Shown: positions 10,015-18,078 of the stretch, piece after piece
Numbering within the stretch: position 1 is the stretch's first letter
Layout of the letters: each line of letters opens with the position of its first letter
NCBI RefSeq assembly: GCF_035621475.1
Contig: NZ_CP141799.1
Coordinates: 714,001 to 778,000 of the forward strand
Length of the DNA stretch: 64,000 bases
Reading direction: 5' to 3'
From: Pseudomonas paeninsulae
GTDB taxonomy: Bacteria > Pseudomonadota > Gammaproteobacteria > Pseudomonadales > Pseudomonadaceae
Position numbers and translations under genes: made by a program
The notes under the pieces: model-generated
Told to the model about the DNA's origin: nothing
Database searches by the model: none
Seen by the model: the letters and a program-made list of their open reading frames with translations, nothing else

Positions 10015-11139
10015 ATGTCGACACGTCGTGATTTCATCAAACACCTGAGTCTGGCCGCCGGCCTAGGCGCGGTTGCTTCCCTGGGGCTGGGTGTGAGCGC
10101 CCCCCGGGTGCGTGCCGCGCTGGCCAACAGCTGGTACATGCCGGATGAGCATGCCCCGCAGGAGCGGGTGTTCCTGGCTTTCGCCGCGTCGGCGTCGATC
10201 TGGGAAGACTGGGCCACACCGGTGAACAACACCGTGGCCCTGCTGGCCAAGGCCATTGCCAAGTATCAGCCGGTGACCGTGCTGTGTCGCGCCAACCAGT
10301 TGAGCCTGGCCAAGAGCAAATGCGGCACCACTAATATCAAGTTCCTGAGCATGCCGCTGGATGATGTCTGGGTGCGTGACTACGGCGGTTGCTTCGTGGT
10401 CGATGATCAAGGCGGGCGCGGCCTGGTCGACTTCAACTTCAACGGCTGGGGCAACAAGCAGACGGCCGGCAACGACACCCAGGTGGCCGACACCCTCAGC
10501 TACGAGCTGGGTGCGACTTACATCAGTAGCATGCTCACGGGCGAGGGCGGTGGTATCGAGGTGGATGGCCATGGCACGGCGATCATGACTGAGAGCTGCT
10601 GGGTCAACCGCAACCGTAACCCGGGCATGAGCAAGGCGCAGATCGAGGCCGAGCTGAAGGTCAACCTCGGCCTGCGCAAGATCATCTGGCTGCCGGGTAT
10701 CAAGGGCAAGGACATCACCGACGCCCACGTCGACTTCTACGCGCGCTTCGTCAAGCCCGGCGTGGTCATCGCCAACCTCGACAACGACCCCAACTCCTAT
10801 GACTACGCGGTAACGCGGACTCACCTGAACATCCTCAAGGCTGCCACCGATGCCGATGGCAACAAACTGCAGGTCTATACCCTGCCGCCACCGCTGAAGA
10901 AGCGCAGCAACGTCTACACCCAGAACAACCCGGACTTCGCCCCCGGTTATATCAACTACCTGCCGATCAATGGCGCGGTGATCGCCCCGCAGTTCGGCGA
11001 TGCGGCGGCGGACAAATACTGCAAAGACCTGCTGGCCCAGCTGTATCCGGGGCGCGCCATCGTCCAGGTGAATATCGACCCGATCGCCGGCGGCGGTGGC
11101 GGCATCCATTGCGTGACCAAGAACATGCCGCGCCTGTGA
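10015..11139 (+). CDS. Tat-exported agmatine deiminase family protein
   Basis: A 374-residue paralogue of the agmatine deiminase encoded 3 kb upstream, but with an N-terminal twin-arginine signal (STRRDFIKHL, hydrophobic stretch to residue ~28, probable cleavage after RVRAALA). Catalytic residues are kept: WVRDYGG (R121, D122), the His in DAHVDFYARF and the Cys in GGGGGIHCVT (C366). The start at 10015 is supported by GAGGGA eight bases upstream and by the Tat motif; an in-frame start at 9862 would overlap the previous gene. It probably removes the guanidino group of agmatine or a related amine in the periplasm, while peptidylarginine deiminase activity is the family alternative. It is followed by a strong terminator. 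Confidence 0.88.
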   Translation: MSTRRDFIKHLSLAAGLGAVASLGLGVSAPRVRAALANSWYMPDEHAPQERVFLAFAASASIWEDWATPVNNTVALLAKAIAKYQPVTVLCRANQLSLAKSKCGTTNIKFLSMPLDDVWVRDYGGCFVVDDQGGRGLVDFNFNGWGNKQTAGNDTQVADTLSYELGATYISSMLTGEGGGIEVDGHGTAIMTESCWVNRNRNPGMSKAQIEAELKVNLGLRKIIWLPGIKGKDITDAHVDFYARFVKPGVVIANLDNDPNSYDYAVTRTHLNILKAATDADGNKLQVYTLPPPLKKRSNVYTQNNPDFAPGYINYLPINGAVIAPQFGDAAADKYCKDLLAQLYPGRAIVQVNIDPIAGGGGGIHCVTKNMPRL

Positions 11140-11180
11140 GCTTTACTGACGCCATTGCCTGCTGCTGGTCAGGCCCTTGC

Positions 11181-11210
11181 GCCATGCCCTGTCCCGGGGC
11201 ATGGCTTTTT
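11181..11210 (+). terminator. Intrinsic terminator of the agmatine operon
   Basis: GCCATGCCC (11181-11189) and GGGCATGGC (11197-11205) form a perfect 9-bp stem with a 7-base loop, followed by five T (11206-11210). Confidence 0.88.
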
Positions 11211-11228
11211 GCTTGAGCAATAACTGTC

Positions 11229-12295
11229 ATGTGCGGGTTACTGCTGTTGTTGTCCGTTGCGCTGGTGGGTGCCGGCCAGGCCAAAGAACAGGCCGCCAGC
11301 CAGGTGTTGCACAACGCCCGTATCTACACGGTGAATGCCGAGCAGCCCTGGGCCGAGGCCCTGGCCATCGGCGAACAGGGCGAGATTCTGGCGGTCGGTC
11401 GCGCTGCCGACATGGATGACTACAGCGACGAGGGCACCGAGTTCGTTGACCTCAAGGACCGCCTGGTGCCGCCCTGTTTCGAGGACGCAGAAGATGATCC
11501 CGAAGCGGGTGATCCTGCGCGACGGCCAGGGCCGGCCGACCGGCATCGTCCTCGATAACGCCGGCGACCTGGTGATGGACAAGGCCTTGCCGACCGCCAA
11601 GGCGCTGCAGGCGGTGTATTACCAGGCCGTGCTGGACGCTCAGGAGGAGCTGGCCAGCCACGGCATCACCTCGGTGGCCGATACCCGGGTGTTCTGGCGC
11701 CGTGGCCACCTCGAAGCCTGGCAGCGGGCGGCCGCAGGTTTCGATCTGCATATCCACACCATCGGTGACCAGGCCGTGCGCGATGTCCTGGATGCCATTG
11801 AGCAGGCTTCGCCGGGGCGTCATCGCCTGACCCATGTCGAGCTGGTCGACCGGGCGGACATTCCAGGCGTTCGCCAGTTGGGTGGTCATTGCCGACTTCC
11901 AGCCAAGCCCATACTTCACCCCACCCTTCCTCAAGGACAACCAGCCACTGATCGGCGAGCGCGCCTACCAGGTGCTGCCCATGCGCGCTCTGTACGACAG
12001 TGGAGCGCGGGTCACCCTGCGTTCGGATTGGGATGTGAGTCCGCTGTCGCCGCTAGGCATCATGCAGAACGCGCTGAGCCTGGGTGCGCGCGGCTTGCCC
12101 AGCCTGGACGCGGCGATCCGCGCCTACACCCTGCGCCAGGAGCAGGACACCGGCTCGCTGGAAGTGGGCAAACAGGCCGATCTGCTGGTGCTGGATCGCG
12201 ATATCTTCGAGTCGCCGATCGAGCAGATTGGCAAGGCCAGGGTGTTGTGGACCCTGCTCGGCGGCGAGACCACCTACCGGGACGCGGCGTTTTGA
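11229..12295 (+). pseudogene. Decayed amidohydrolase (YtcJ-like) gene
   Basis: Homology to the amidohydrolase_3/YtcJ family is spread over three frames. Segment one (11229 onward) gives a signal-like start and VLHNARIYTVNAEQPWAEA...LKDRLVPPCFED. Segment two (~11500-11880) gives RVILRDGQGRPTGIVLDN, DLHIHTIGDQAVRDVLDAIE and RLTHVELVDRADIPGVRQ. Segment three (~11870-12295) gives VIADFQPSPYFTPPFL, VTLRSDWDVSPLSPLG and DLLVLDRDIFE, ending in TYRDAAF. About half of the usual ~1.7 kb is present, and the N-terminal metal-binding HxH region after LVPP is deleted. At least two frame changes plus a deletion make this a pseudogene. Its former substrate is unknown, but its position suggests a role in amine or guanidino catabolism. 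Confidence 0.87.
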
Positions 12296-12333
12296 GCAAT
12301 CCTCCAGTCACCGGCGGGTGACTGGAGGATTGC
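12296..12333. terminator. 17-bp perfect hairpin between convergent genes
   Basis: The arms at 12296-12312 and 12317-12333 are perfectly complementary over 17 bases (inner end GTCACC/GGTGAC) with loop GGCG. The hairpin lies between the pseudogene and the convergent alcohol dehydrogenase gene. Neither strand has a T-tract after the stem, so it may act as a transcript end barrier or RNase III site rather than a classic intrinsic terminator. Confidence 0.6.
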
Positions 12334-12341
12334 CGAGTGAA

Positions 12342-13376
12342 TCAGCGGCTGGCGTCCAGCACCACCCGGTAGCGCGCCTTGCCGGCACGCAGGTGGTCGA
12401 TGGCGTCGTTGACCCGGCTCATGGGGAACATCTCGACCTGCGGCAGGATCTGGTGGCGGGCGCAGAACTCGAGCATGGTCACCATGCTCGCGGGCGAGCC
12501 CACCGGTGAGCCGGACAGGCTGCGCTGGCGCGGGATCAGGTTGAACACATGCACCGGGATGGCGCTCGGCACTATGCCGACGAAGTGCAGGCGACCCTTG
12601 CCACCGAGGGTGCCGATCAAGGCATTCCAGTCCAGATCCGCGCTGGCGGTGATCAGGAGGAAATCCAGGCTGCCGGCTATGGCCTTGAGGGCCGCGCTGT
12701 CGGTCGAGGCGACGACCTTGTGTGCGCCCAGGCGCTTGGCTTCTTCTTGCTTGTTCAGCGACGAAGTGAAGGCGGTGACTTCACAGCCCCAGGCGTTGAG
12801 AAAGCCCAGGGCCAAATGACCCAGGCCGCCGATGCCAACCACGCCGACCTTGTCGGTGGGTTTTACGTTGAACTCCAGTAGTGGGCTGAATACCGTCGAA
12901 CCGGCACAGAACAGCGGGCCGACCAGGCTTGGGTCCAGTCCTTGCGGCAGGGGAATGGCCCAGGCCCAGTGGCTGCGCAGGCGGTCGGCGAAACCGCCGT
13001 TGCTGCCGACGATGGTCGGTTTTACCGAACCGCAGAGCTGGTGCGCGCCCTCCATGCAGGAGTGGCAGTGCATGCAGCTGCCCTTGTACCAGCCGATACC
13101 GACCCGCTGGCCAAGTTCGAGGCCGCGCACCTGCTCGCCGACACGGACGATGCGGCCGACCACCTCGTGCCCGGGGATGAAGGGATAGCGGGCGTTGCCC
13201 CATTCGTTATCGATCATCGACTGGTCGGAGTGGCAGATGCCGCAGTATTCGACTGCCACCTCGACCTCCTCGGCGCCCAGTGGGCCGGGGTCGTAGCTGT
13301 GCGGTTCGAGAGGCGCGCCTGGCGTCTTGGCGGCCCAGCCGGTGAAGGTGTCGAGTACGGATTCGGACGAGCTCAT
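12342..13376 (-). CDS. Zinc-dependent NAD(P)-alcohol dehydrogenase (YahK/AdhC-like)
   Basis: A 344-residue medium-chain dehydrogenase reducing aldehydes or oxidising alcohols. Catalytic zinc ligands are in GICHSDQ and GHEVVGR. The structural zinc site is atypical: GSCMHCHSCMEGAHQLC supplies the cysteines. The Rossmann motif is VVGIGGLGHLALGF. The ATG at 13376 is chosen because AGAGGGA precedes it by a good distance and it matches family N-termini; the frame is open for another 57 codons upstream, overlapping the rluE promoter. It converges on the hairpin at 12296-12333. The physiological substrate is unknown. Confidence 0.9.
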   Translation of the reverse strand: MSSSESVLDTFTGWAAKTPGAPLEPHSYDPGPLGAEEVEVAVEYCGICHSDQSMIDNEWGNARYPFIPGHEVVGRIVRVGEQVRGLELGQRVGIGWYKGSCMHCHSCMEGAHQLCGSVKPTIVGSNGGFADRLRSHWAWAIPLPQGLDPSLVGPLFCAGSTVFSPLLEFNVKPTDKVGVVGIGGLGHLALGFLNAWGCEVTAFTSSLNKQEEAKRLGAHKVVASTDSAALKAIAGSLDFLLITASADLDWNALIGTLGGKGRLHFVGIVPSAIPVHVFNLIPRQRSLSGSPVGSPASMVTMLEFCARHQILPQVEMFPMSRVNDAIDHLRAGKARYRVVLDASR

Positions 13377-13516
13377 GCGGATTCCCTCTGTGCGGATAAC
13401 AGAACCCAACCAGCATAGTCGGCCGCGCGGCCGAAGGAATCCCCCATAAGCCGGGCTGATGGTCGAAGGGTGGCCTCGGTTACACTGGCCGCCCCGTTTC
13501 TGCTCCCGGAGCCTGC

Positions 13517-14146
13517 ATGCCTCGCCCGCCCCGTTCTGCCACGCCATCGCGATCCGCCGGCAAGACCGTCATCCGACGGGTGGCCAAGGCGCCACCGACC
13601 GCGCCGCGCTTGCTGCTGCTGAACAAGCCCTTCGATGTCCTGACCCAGTTCAACGACGAGCAGGGTCGCGCCACCCTCAAGGACTTCGTCGCGGTTCCCG
13701 GGGTCTACCCGGCCGGGCGCCTGGATCGTGACAGCGAGGGCTTGCTGCTGCTGACCAATCACGGTGGCCTGCAGGCGCGAATTGCCGATCCCAAGCACAA
13801 GCTGGCGAAAACCTATTGGGTGCAGGTGGAAGGCGAGCCGACGGCCGAACAGCTCCAGCGCCTGTGCGAAGGCGTCGAGCTGAACGACGGGCCGACCCTG
13901 CCGGCCGAGGCGCGCTTGCTGGATGAGCCGCAGTTATGGCCGCGCGATCCGCCGGTGCGTTTTCGCAAGAGCGTGCCGACCGCCTGGCTGGAGCTGGTGA
14001 TTCGTGAGGGGCGCAACCGTCAGGTCAGGCGCATGACTGCGGCGGTGGGCCTGCCGACCCTGCGTCTGGTGCGTGTGCGCATCGGCCCGTGGAGCCTGGA
14101 CGGTCTGCAACCTGGCGAGTGGAAAGAGGTCGAGGCGCGGTTGTAG
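13517..14146 (+). CDS. rluE: 23S rRNA pseudouridine synthase RluE
   Basis: A 209-residue RsuA/RluB/E/F-type enzyme. In E. coli, RluE makes the pseudouridine at position 2457 of 23S rRNA. The catalytic Asp is D70 in [17 protein letters not shown]. Other RluE-like segments are [27 protein letters not shown] and [16 protein letters not shown]. There is no S4 domain, as in RluE, and a basic tail sits in front (residues 1-25). It is transcribed divergently from the alcohol dehydrogenase gene. Confidence 0.93.
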   Translation: MPRPPRSATPSRSAGKTVIRRVAKAPPTAPRLLLLNKPFDVLTQFNDEQGRATLKDFVAVPGVYPAGRLDRDSEGLLLLTNHGGLQARIADPKHKLAKTYWVQVEGEPTAEQLQRLCEGVELNDGPTLPAEARLLDEPQLWPRDPPVRFRKSVPTAWLELVIREGRNRQVRRMTAAVGLPTLRLVRVRIGPWSLDGLQPGEWKEVEARL

Positions 14147-14149
14147 GGC

Positions 14150-14275
14150 GTCGGCTTTCTGCCGCGGCGATCCGTTCGGAAGGCGAATCCGGACGCCGGT
14201 CGCTCAGGAGCGCAGCGACAACCCGCCAGCTTTGTGCCGCAGTGCACTGCCTGCACCCTACGGCGCGGATTGCTA
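14150..14275 (+). repeat. Single diverged copy of the ~141-bp repeat family
   Basis: The segments GGCGATCCGTTCGGA, AGCGCAGCGACAACCCGCC and AGTGCACTGCCTGC followed by ACCCTACGG occur in the same order as in the tandem units at 46.3-46.9 kb and (opposite strand) 58.4 kb. Here about 28 bases are inserted after TTCGGA and the linker before AGTGCACTGC is shorter. Fills the gap between rluE and the DUF2788 gene. Confidence 0.65.
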
Positions 14276-14279
14276 TGGC

Positions 14280-14483
14280 TCAGACGCCTTCCAGGCTGGC
14301 AATCACCACGGTCTTGATCAGGAAGCCGAGCACGCCCAGGCCCAGGGCGAGGAACAGGATCATGCTGCCGAAACGTCCGGCCTTGGACTTCTTCGCCAGG
14401 TCCCAGACGATGAACGCCATGAACAGCACCAGGCCGCCGACCAGTACGGTCATCATCAATTCTTCGAGCACTTGCGGATCCAT
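14280..14483 (-). CDS. DUF2788 family small membrane protein
   Basis: A 67-residue protein with two hydrophobic helices (about residues 11-28 and 40-62) separated by the conserved basic turn DLAKKSKAGRFGS. This is the signature of DUF2788, a small inner-membrane protein family common in Pseudomonas with no known function. The start at 14483 is supported by GAGG six bases upstream. It is monocistronic between rluE and the Lrp-type regulator. Confidence 0.87.
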   Translation of the reverse strand: MDPQVLEELMMTVLVGGLVLFMAFIVWDLAKKSKAGRFGSMILFLALGLGVLGFLIKTVVIASLEGV

Positions 14484-14584
14484 GGTGACCTCAATTGGCT
14501 GACATCGGGCTGCCAAGGGCAGGGCAAAACGCCGGCGATTATACGCCAGCCCTTGGGCTTGTCGGCGACCGTCGGTAACGCCGG

Positions 14585-15064
14585 TCAGCTGCGCAGGTGC
14601 TGCAGTGGCAACTGGGTGCTGGAGAGGATCTGTTGCAGGACGAAGCTCGAGCGCACGCTGGAGACGCCCTCGATGCGGGTCAGGGTGCCGAGGAGGAATT
14701 GTTGGTAATGATCCATGTCCGGCACCACCACCTTGAGCTGGTAGTCGGCATCCATGCCGGTGACCAGGCTGCATTCCAGCACCTCCGGGCATTGGCGGAT
14801 CATGTCCTGGAAGTGCTCGAAACGCTCGGGGGTGTGTTTGTCCATGCCGATCAGGACATAGGCGGTGAGGGTCAGGCCGAGCTTCTTGCGATCCAGCAGG
14901 GCGACCTGGCTGAGGATGTAGCCGTCATCCTCCAGTTGCTTGACCCGCCGTGAGCAGGGCGAAGGCGACAGGCCGATGCGCTCGGCCAAGTCCTGATTGG
15001 ACAGGGTGGCGTCGCGCTGCAGTTCGGTGAGGATATTCAGGTCGTAGCGATCGAGTCTGGTCAT
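14585..15064 (-). CDS. Lrp/AsnC-family transcriptional regulator
   Basis: A 159-residue regulator of normal size. The N-terminal winged helix LDRYDLNILTELQRDATLSNQDLAERIGLSPSPCSRRVKQLE is followed by the RAM/AsnC ligand domain (YVLIGMDKH, ECSLVTGMDADYQLKVVV). The target genes are not evident, because no amino-acid enzyme gene lies beside it and the upstream neighbour is a 585-base gene-free stretch. Autoregulation through that AT-rich upstream DNA is likely for this family. Confidence 0.93.
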   Translation of the reverse strand: MTRLDRYDLNILTELQRDATLSNQDLAERIGLSPSPCSRRVKQLEDDGYILSQVALLDRKKLGLTLTAYVLIGMDKHTPERFEHFQDMIRQCPEVLECSLVTGMDADYQLKVVVPDMDHYQQFLLGTLTRIEGVSSVRSSFVLQQILSSTQLPLQHLRS

Positions 15065-15352
15065 GTTTGGCGTTATTTAATCTATTGGTTGCGATGAATC
15101 ATGCGCTGTTAGTTAAAAATTGCGCAAGCGACGTGTTAATCAGCAATATTCGCAATCTTTAACTGCACCGATATCTGTAATCTTTGCCTTAGTTTCACGG
15201 CCCGGACGACACGTCCACCCGGCTCGCTCAATCAGGCGAACCGGCGCCGCCGGCCTTACCAGGCCGTCACGGCACCCGGGTCCGCACTGCCCAACCAGGC
15301 GGGCGACGAAAGCGGCAACAGAATTGCCAATAGCGGACACTTGCCCCAGGCA

Positions 15353-15388
15353 AGAAAAAAGGGAGACCGTAAGGTCTCCCTTTTTTCT
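15353..15388. terminator. Strong bidirectional intrinsic terminator
   Basis: Perfect 16-bp arms: AGAAAAAAGGGAGACC (15353-15368) and its complement ending CCCTTTTTTCT (15373-15388), with loop GTAA. It has a T-tract on both strands. On the minus strand it could end the VIT transporter transcript, 260 bases past its stop. On the plus strand no known gene feeds it. Confidence 0.9.
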
Positions 15389-15420
15389 GGGCGCGATCCC
15401 AATCGGGTGTTGTCCGCAGC

Positions 15421-15600
15421 GTTGGGTGGGTTAGCGGCAAGTTGCATCCGGGCCGAACCACACTATTCGCGCCGCCTAACCCACCATTGTGCCGGCAGCC
15501 ATTCAGTGCTGTGACTGGTCGCTTGCGGTGGGTACGGCGGCGTTGGTCGGCGGTTGGCCGCGGGCTGCGGGCTGCGGGCTGCGCACCTAACCCACCCTGC
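15421..15600. repeat. Composite palindromic intergenic repeat, copy 1
   Basis: Begins GTTGGGTGGGTTAGCGGC and ends CCTAACCCACCCTGC. Internal arms GCGCCGCCTAACCCACC and GCGGTGGGTACGGCG face each other. It aligns along its whole length with the copy at 56.6 kb (shared blocks GCGGCAAGTTGCAT, CTGGTCGCTTGCGG) and in architecture with the copy at 44.6 kb. Resembles REP/MITE-type non-coding elements. Confidence 0.75.
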
Positions 15601-15649
15601 ACATTATCGCGTTCCAGGGCATCAACGCCCCGCAGGCGCGGGCGGCCAT

Positions 15650-16405
15650 TCATTCGATGCCGAAGACAAAGCGCAGTAGATAGCCGGTCAGGTACGCCAG
15701 AGCGGCCGCCGCGCCGCCGGTGAGCAGGGTGCCCAGGCCGGCGCGCAGCAGCGGTTTGGCAAATACCAGGCTCTTCAACATGCCAATGGAAAAGAACACC
15801 GCCGCGGCCAGGGCCGTGCTCAGGATGAATTGGCGCTGGATGTCCAGGCTGGTGAAAAAGAACGGTAGCAACGGGATGGCGCCGGCGACCAGAAAGGTCG
15901 TAAAGGTCACCGCGGCTGAGCGTGCTGGGTCCAGTTCGACGGTTTGCAGGCCGTGCTCTTCGATGAGCATGGTCTCAACCCAGAGCTGACGATCCTGGCT
16001 GATGGTGCTGACGATCGCCTCGAGAATGTCGCCGCTAAATCCCTTGCGGCAGAACACCTGGCGGATTTCTTCGCGTTCACCGGCGGGCACCCTGTCGATG
16101 TGTTCCTCTTCCATGCGCCGGGCCTGTTCGCGGAACTCGCGCTGAGCCTTGATCGCCTCGTAGTTGCTGACGGCCATGCTGAAACCATCGGCAAACAGGT
16201 TGGCGAAGCCCATGATCAAGGCGACCGAGGCCGAAAATCCGGCCCCGACAGCGCCGGCGACAATGGCAAAGGTGGTGACGCAGCCGTCTATTCCGCCGAG
16301 TACGGCATCGGAGATGGTTTGCGGCTTGTGCTTGCTATTCAGGCGCTTTTCGATGGCGTCGGGCTGGTGCTCGCGGTAAAGCGTCTCGAGGCTGGGCTTC
16401 TTCAT
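15650..16405 (-). CDS. VIT1/CCC1-family iron/manganese transporter
   Basis: A 251-residue inner-membrane protein. The first transmembrane helix segment GGIDGCVTTFAIVAGAVGAG and SMAVSNYEAIKAQREFREQ belong to the VIT1/CCC1 (DUF125) family, which exports or sequesters Fe2+/Mn2+. The cytosolic metal-binding linker is rich in acidic residues (RRMEEEHIDRVPAGEREEIRQ). Three more hydrophobic helices follow. The start is placed at 16405 because the family starts with a short tail before the first helix; the ribosome-binding site there is weak. Next to it on the same strand is a cation-efflux (CDF) gene, so the two may share a role in metal homeostasis. Confidence 0.87.
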   Translation of the reverse strand: MKKPSLETLYREHQPDAIEKRLNSKHKPQTISDAVLGGIDGCVTTFAIVAGAVGAGFSASVALIMGFANLFADGFSMAVSNYEAIKAQREFREQARRMEEEHIDRVPAGEREEIRQVFCRKGFSGDILEAIVSTISQDRQLWVETMLIEEHGLQTVELDPARSAAVTFTTFLVAGAIPLLPFFFTSLDIQRQFILSTALAAAVFFSIGMLKSLVFAKPLLRAGLGTLLTGGAAAALAYLTGYLLRFVFGIE

Positions 16406-16568
16406 GGGGCCGTGTCCACAGAGCTGATACGCCCTCTCAGCATATGCGGGAAATGCGCTGTGTGATGCGTTTGGCTGTACCAGACCGGCCGCCTGCCCGC
16501 CGTTCAGCGGTTGTGAGACGACCCGGGCCCTAGCCGCAGGCGGGTTTTTGCCGCAACCGCGACGATCA

Positions 16569-17453
16569 TCAAGCGGTGGCGGGGTCGAGTGGATCGGCAT
16601 GCACCAGCACTTCGGCGCGGGAGAATTCGGCGCGAATCGCAAATTCCACCCGCTCGCACAGTTCATGGGCATGCAGCAGGCTCAGTTCGCCGGACAACTC
16701 CACATGCAGCTGGACGAACCAGCGGGTGCCAGACATGCGCGTGCGCAGGTCATGTGCGCCGAGCACGCCGGGTATGCCGCAGGCCAGCAGGTGCATGCGC
16801 TCGCTGAGCTCCGGCGCCAGCTCCTTGTCCATCAGCACGGCCGAGGCCTCGCGGGCGATGCTCACGGCGCTCCAGAGGATGAAGAAGGCAATGCCGATAC
16901 CAAACACCGCATCCAGTTGCGGCCAGCCGAAGCTGGCCAGCAGCAGGGCGAGCAGGATGCTGGCGTTGAGCAGCAGGTCGGAGCGGTAGTGCAGCGAGTC
17001 CGCGCGGATCGCAGTGGAGCCGGTTTCGCGCACCACATGGCGCTGGAACAGCAGCAGGGCGGCGGTCAGCGCCAGCGACAGAAGCATCACCGCGATACCC
17101 AGGGTTGCCGCGCCGAGCGCTTGCGGGTTGAGCAGGCGATCCACGCCATGCATGCCGACCACGACCGCACTGATGCCGATAAACAGCGCCTGACCCAGTC
17201 CGGCCAGGGCCTCGGCCTTGCCGTGCCCGTAGCGATGGTCTTCGTCCGCCGGGCGCAAGGCGTAATGCACGGCGATCAGGTTGAGCAGCGAGGCGGCGCC
17301 ATCGAGCAACGAATCGGTGAGGCCGGCCAACAGGCTGACCGAGCCGCTCAACCACCAGGCGATGGCTTTGGCCAGGGCCAGGGTCAAGGCCACGGCCAGT
17401 GCGGCAAAGGTGGCCTGGCGCATCAGGCGGGCATGCTGCGGCGGTATAGTCAC
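16569..17453 (-). CDS. Cation diffusion facilitator (FieF/YiiP-like)
   Basis: A 294-residue inner-membrane metal/H+ antiporter. Residues equivalent to the YiiP zinc site A are present: D47 and D51 in TDSLLDG, H155 and D159 in DSLHYRSDLL. The HRYGHGKAEAL loop (H73, H76) matches site B. Six transmembrane segments are predictable up to about residue 200, followed by a cytosolic domain (residues ~210-294) with His- and Asp-containing metal sites at its end (VLVHADP). Zn2+ or Fe2+ efflux is expected from the family, but the substrate cannot be fixed from sequence. Confidence 0.92.
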   Translation of the reverse strand: MTIPPQHARLMRQATFAALAVALTLALAKAIAWWLSGSVSLLAGLTDSLLDGAASLLNLIAVHYALRPADEDHRYGHGKAEALAGLGQALFIGISAVVVGMHGVDRLLNPQALGAATLGIAVMLLSLALTAALLLFQRHVVRETGSTAIRADSLHYRSDLLLNASILLALLLASFGWPQLDAVFGIGIAFFILWSAVSIAREASAVLMDKELAPELSERMHLLACGIPGVLGAHDLRTRMSGTRWFVQLHVELSGELSLLHAHELCERVEFAIRAEFSRAEVLVHADPLDPATA

Positions 17454-17519
17454 AGAATCTTGCTCTCGGTGTCTGGCCTGGCTTAGGAAGCTAGGCCAGG
17501 GTTGAGGCTGGGCGGGCGC

Positions 17520-17939
17520 TTAAGCGGCCGGTCGCAGGCCGTAGGCCGCCAGTTGCTCGGCGCTGGCGCTGCTGTGGATCAGGCGTGGGTCGTCGAGCGG
17601 CAGGCTGTGGCCGGTGTGCTGCTCGATCAGGGCTTTGAGTCGGGCGTTATCGATCTTGCCGTCGGCATCCACAGCCTTGTTCAGCTCTTGCGGATCGATC
17701 TGGGCGTTTTGCCCGTTCGGCAGGTAGATGGCGCCAGTGGCAAAGTCGATGCCGAAGGCGATCAGGCCGGGGATCACATAAAACAGGATGCCGACGGCAT
17801 TCAGTGCCGCCACCACCGGGTCGATTCGGCCTTCGATCTGGCCGCGCCGATCAGGGAAGAACAACGTGCCGCAGGCGCTCAATTGGGCGAGCAGGGCGAC
17901 TGCGAGAGCGCCGCCGATAACACGGTATTGGGTGCGCAT
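17520..17939 (-). CDS. Hypothetical lipoprotein
   Basis: A 139-residue protein starting at 17939, where GGAGG lies six bases upstream. The signal peptide ends in the lipobox LSAC (lipidated Cys at about residue 23). A hydrophobic segment AALNAVGILFYVIPGLIAFGIDF follows at about residues 45-67, so the protein is lipid-anchored and may also be membrane-embedded. The C-terminal half (DPQELNKAVDADGKIDNARLKALIEQHTG) is soluble. I do not recognise a family with a known function. Confidence 0.8.
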   Translation of the reverse strand: MRTQYRVIGGALAVALLAQLSACGTLFFPDRRGQIEGRIDPVVAALNAVGILFYVIPGLIAFGIDFATGAIYLPNGQNAQIDPQELNKAVDADGKIDNARLKALIEQHTGHSLPLDDPRLIHSSASAEQLAAYGLRPAA

Positions 17940-18078
17940 GGCATACCTCCAGATATAAGTGGCGCAACTATAGCAAGCCGGCTGGGGCAAAACTGCTGCG
18001 CATTGATATGACTAAGTTAAGACCTGCAGGGCAGGGTGGCGGTTCGCCGCTATAATCGCCGGCCAGAGTGGAGCGTTC

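Larger units (their letters stand above)
15065..15649. other. 585-base gene-free region with strong terminator and palindromic repeat
   Basis: No credible coding sequence. It contains, in order, the AT-rich promoter region of the Lrp gene (15065-15200), a GC-rich part, a very strong bidirectional hairpin (15353-15388) flanked by GCGGACA (15333-15339) and TGTCCGC (15411-15417), and a copy of the composite palindromic repeat (15421-15600). Confidence 0.7.

Noticed and set aside
15120..15434. 104-codon plus-strand frame in the Lrp-VIT gap
   Set aside because: Arg/Pro/Thr-rich translation running through a terminator hairpin and into a non-coding repeat; no start signal.
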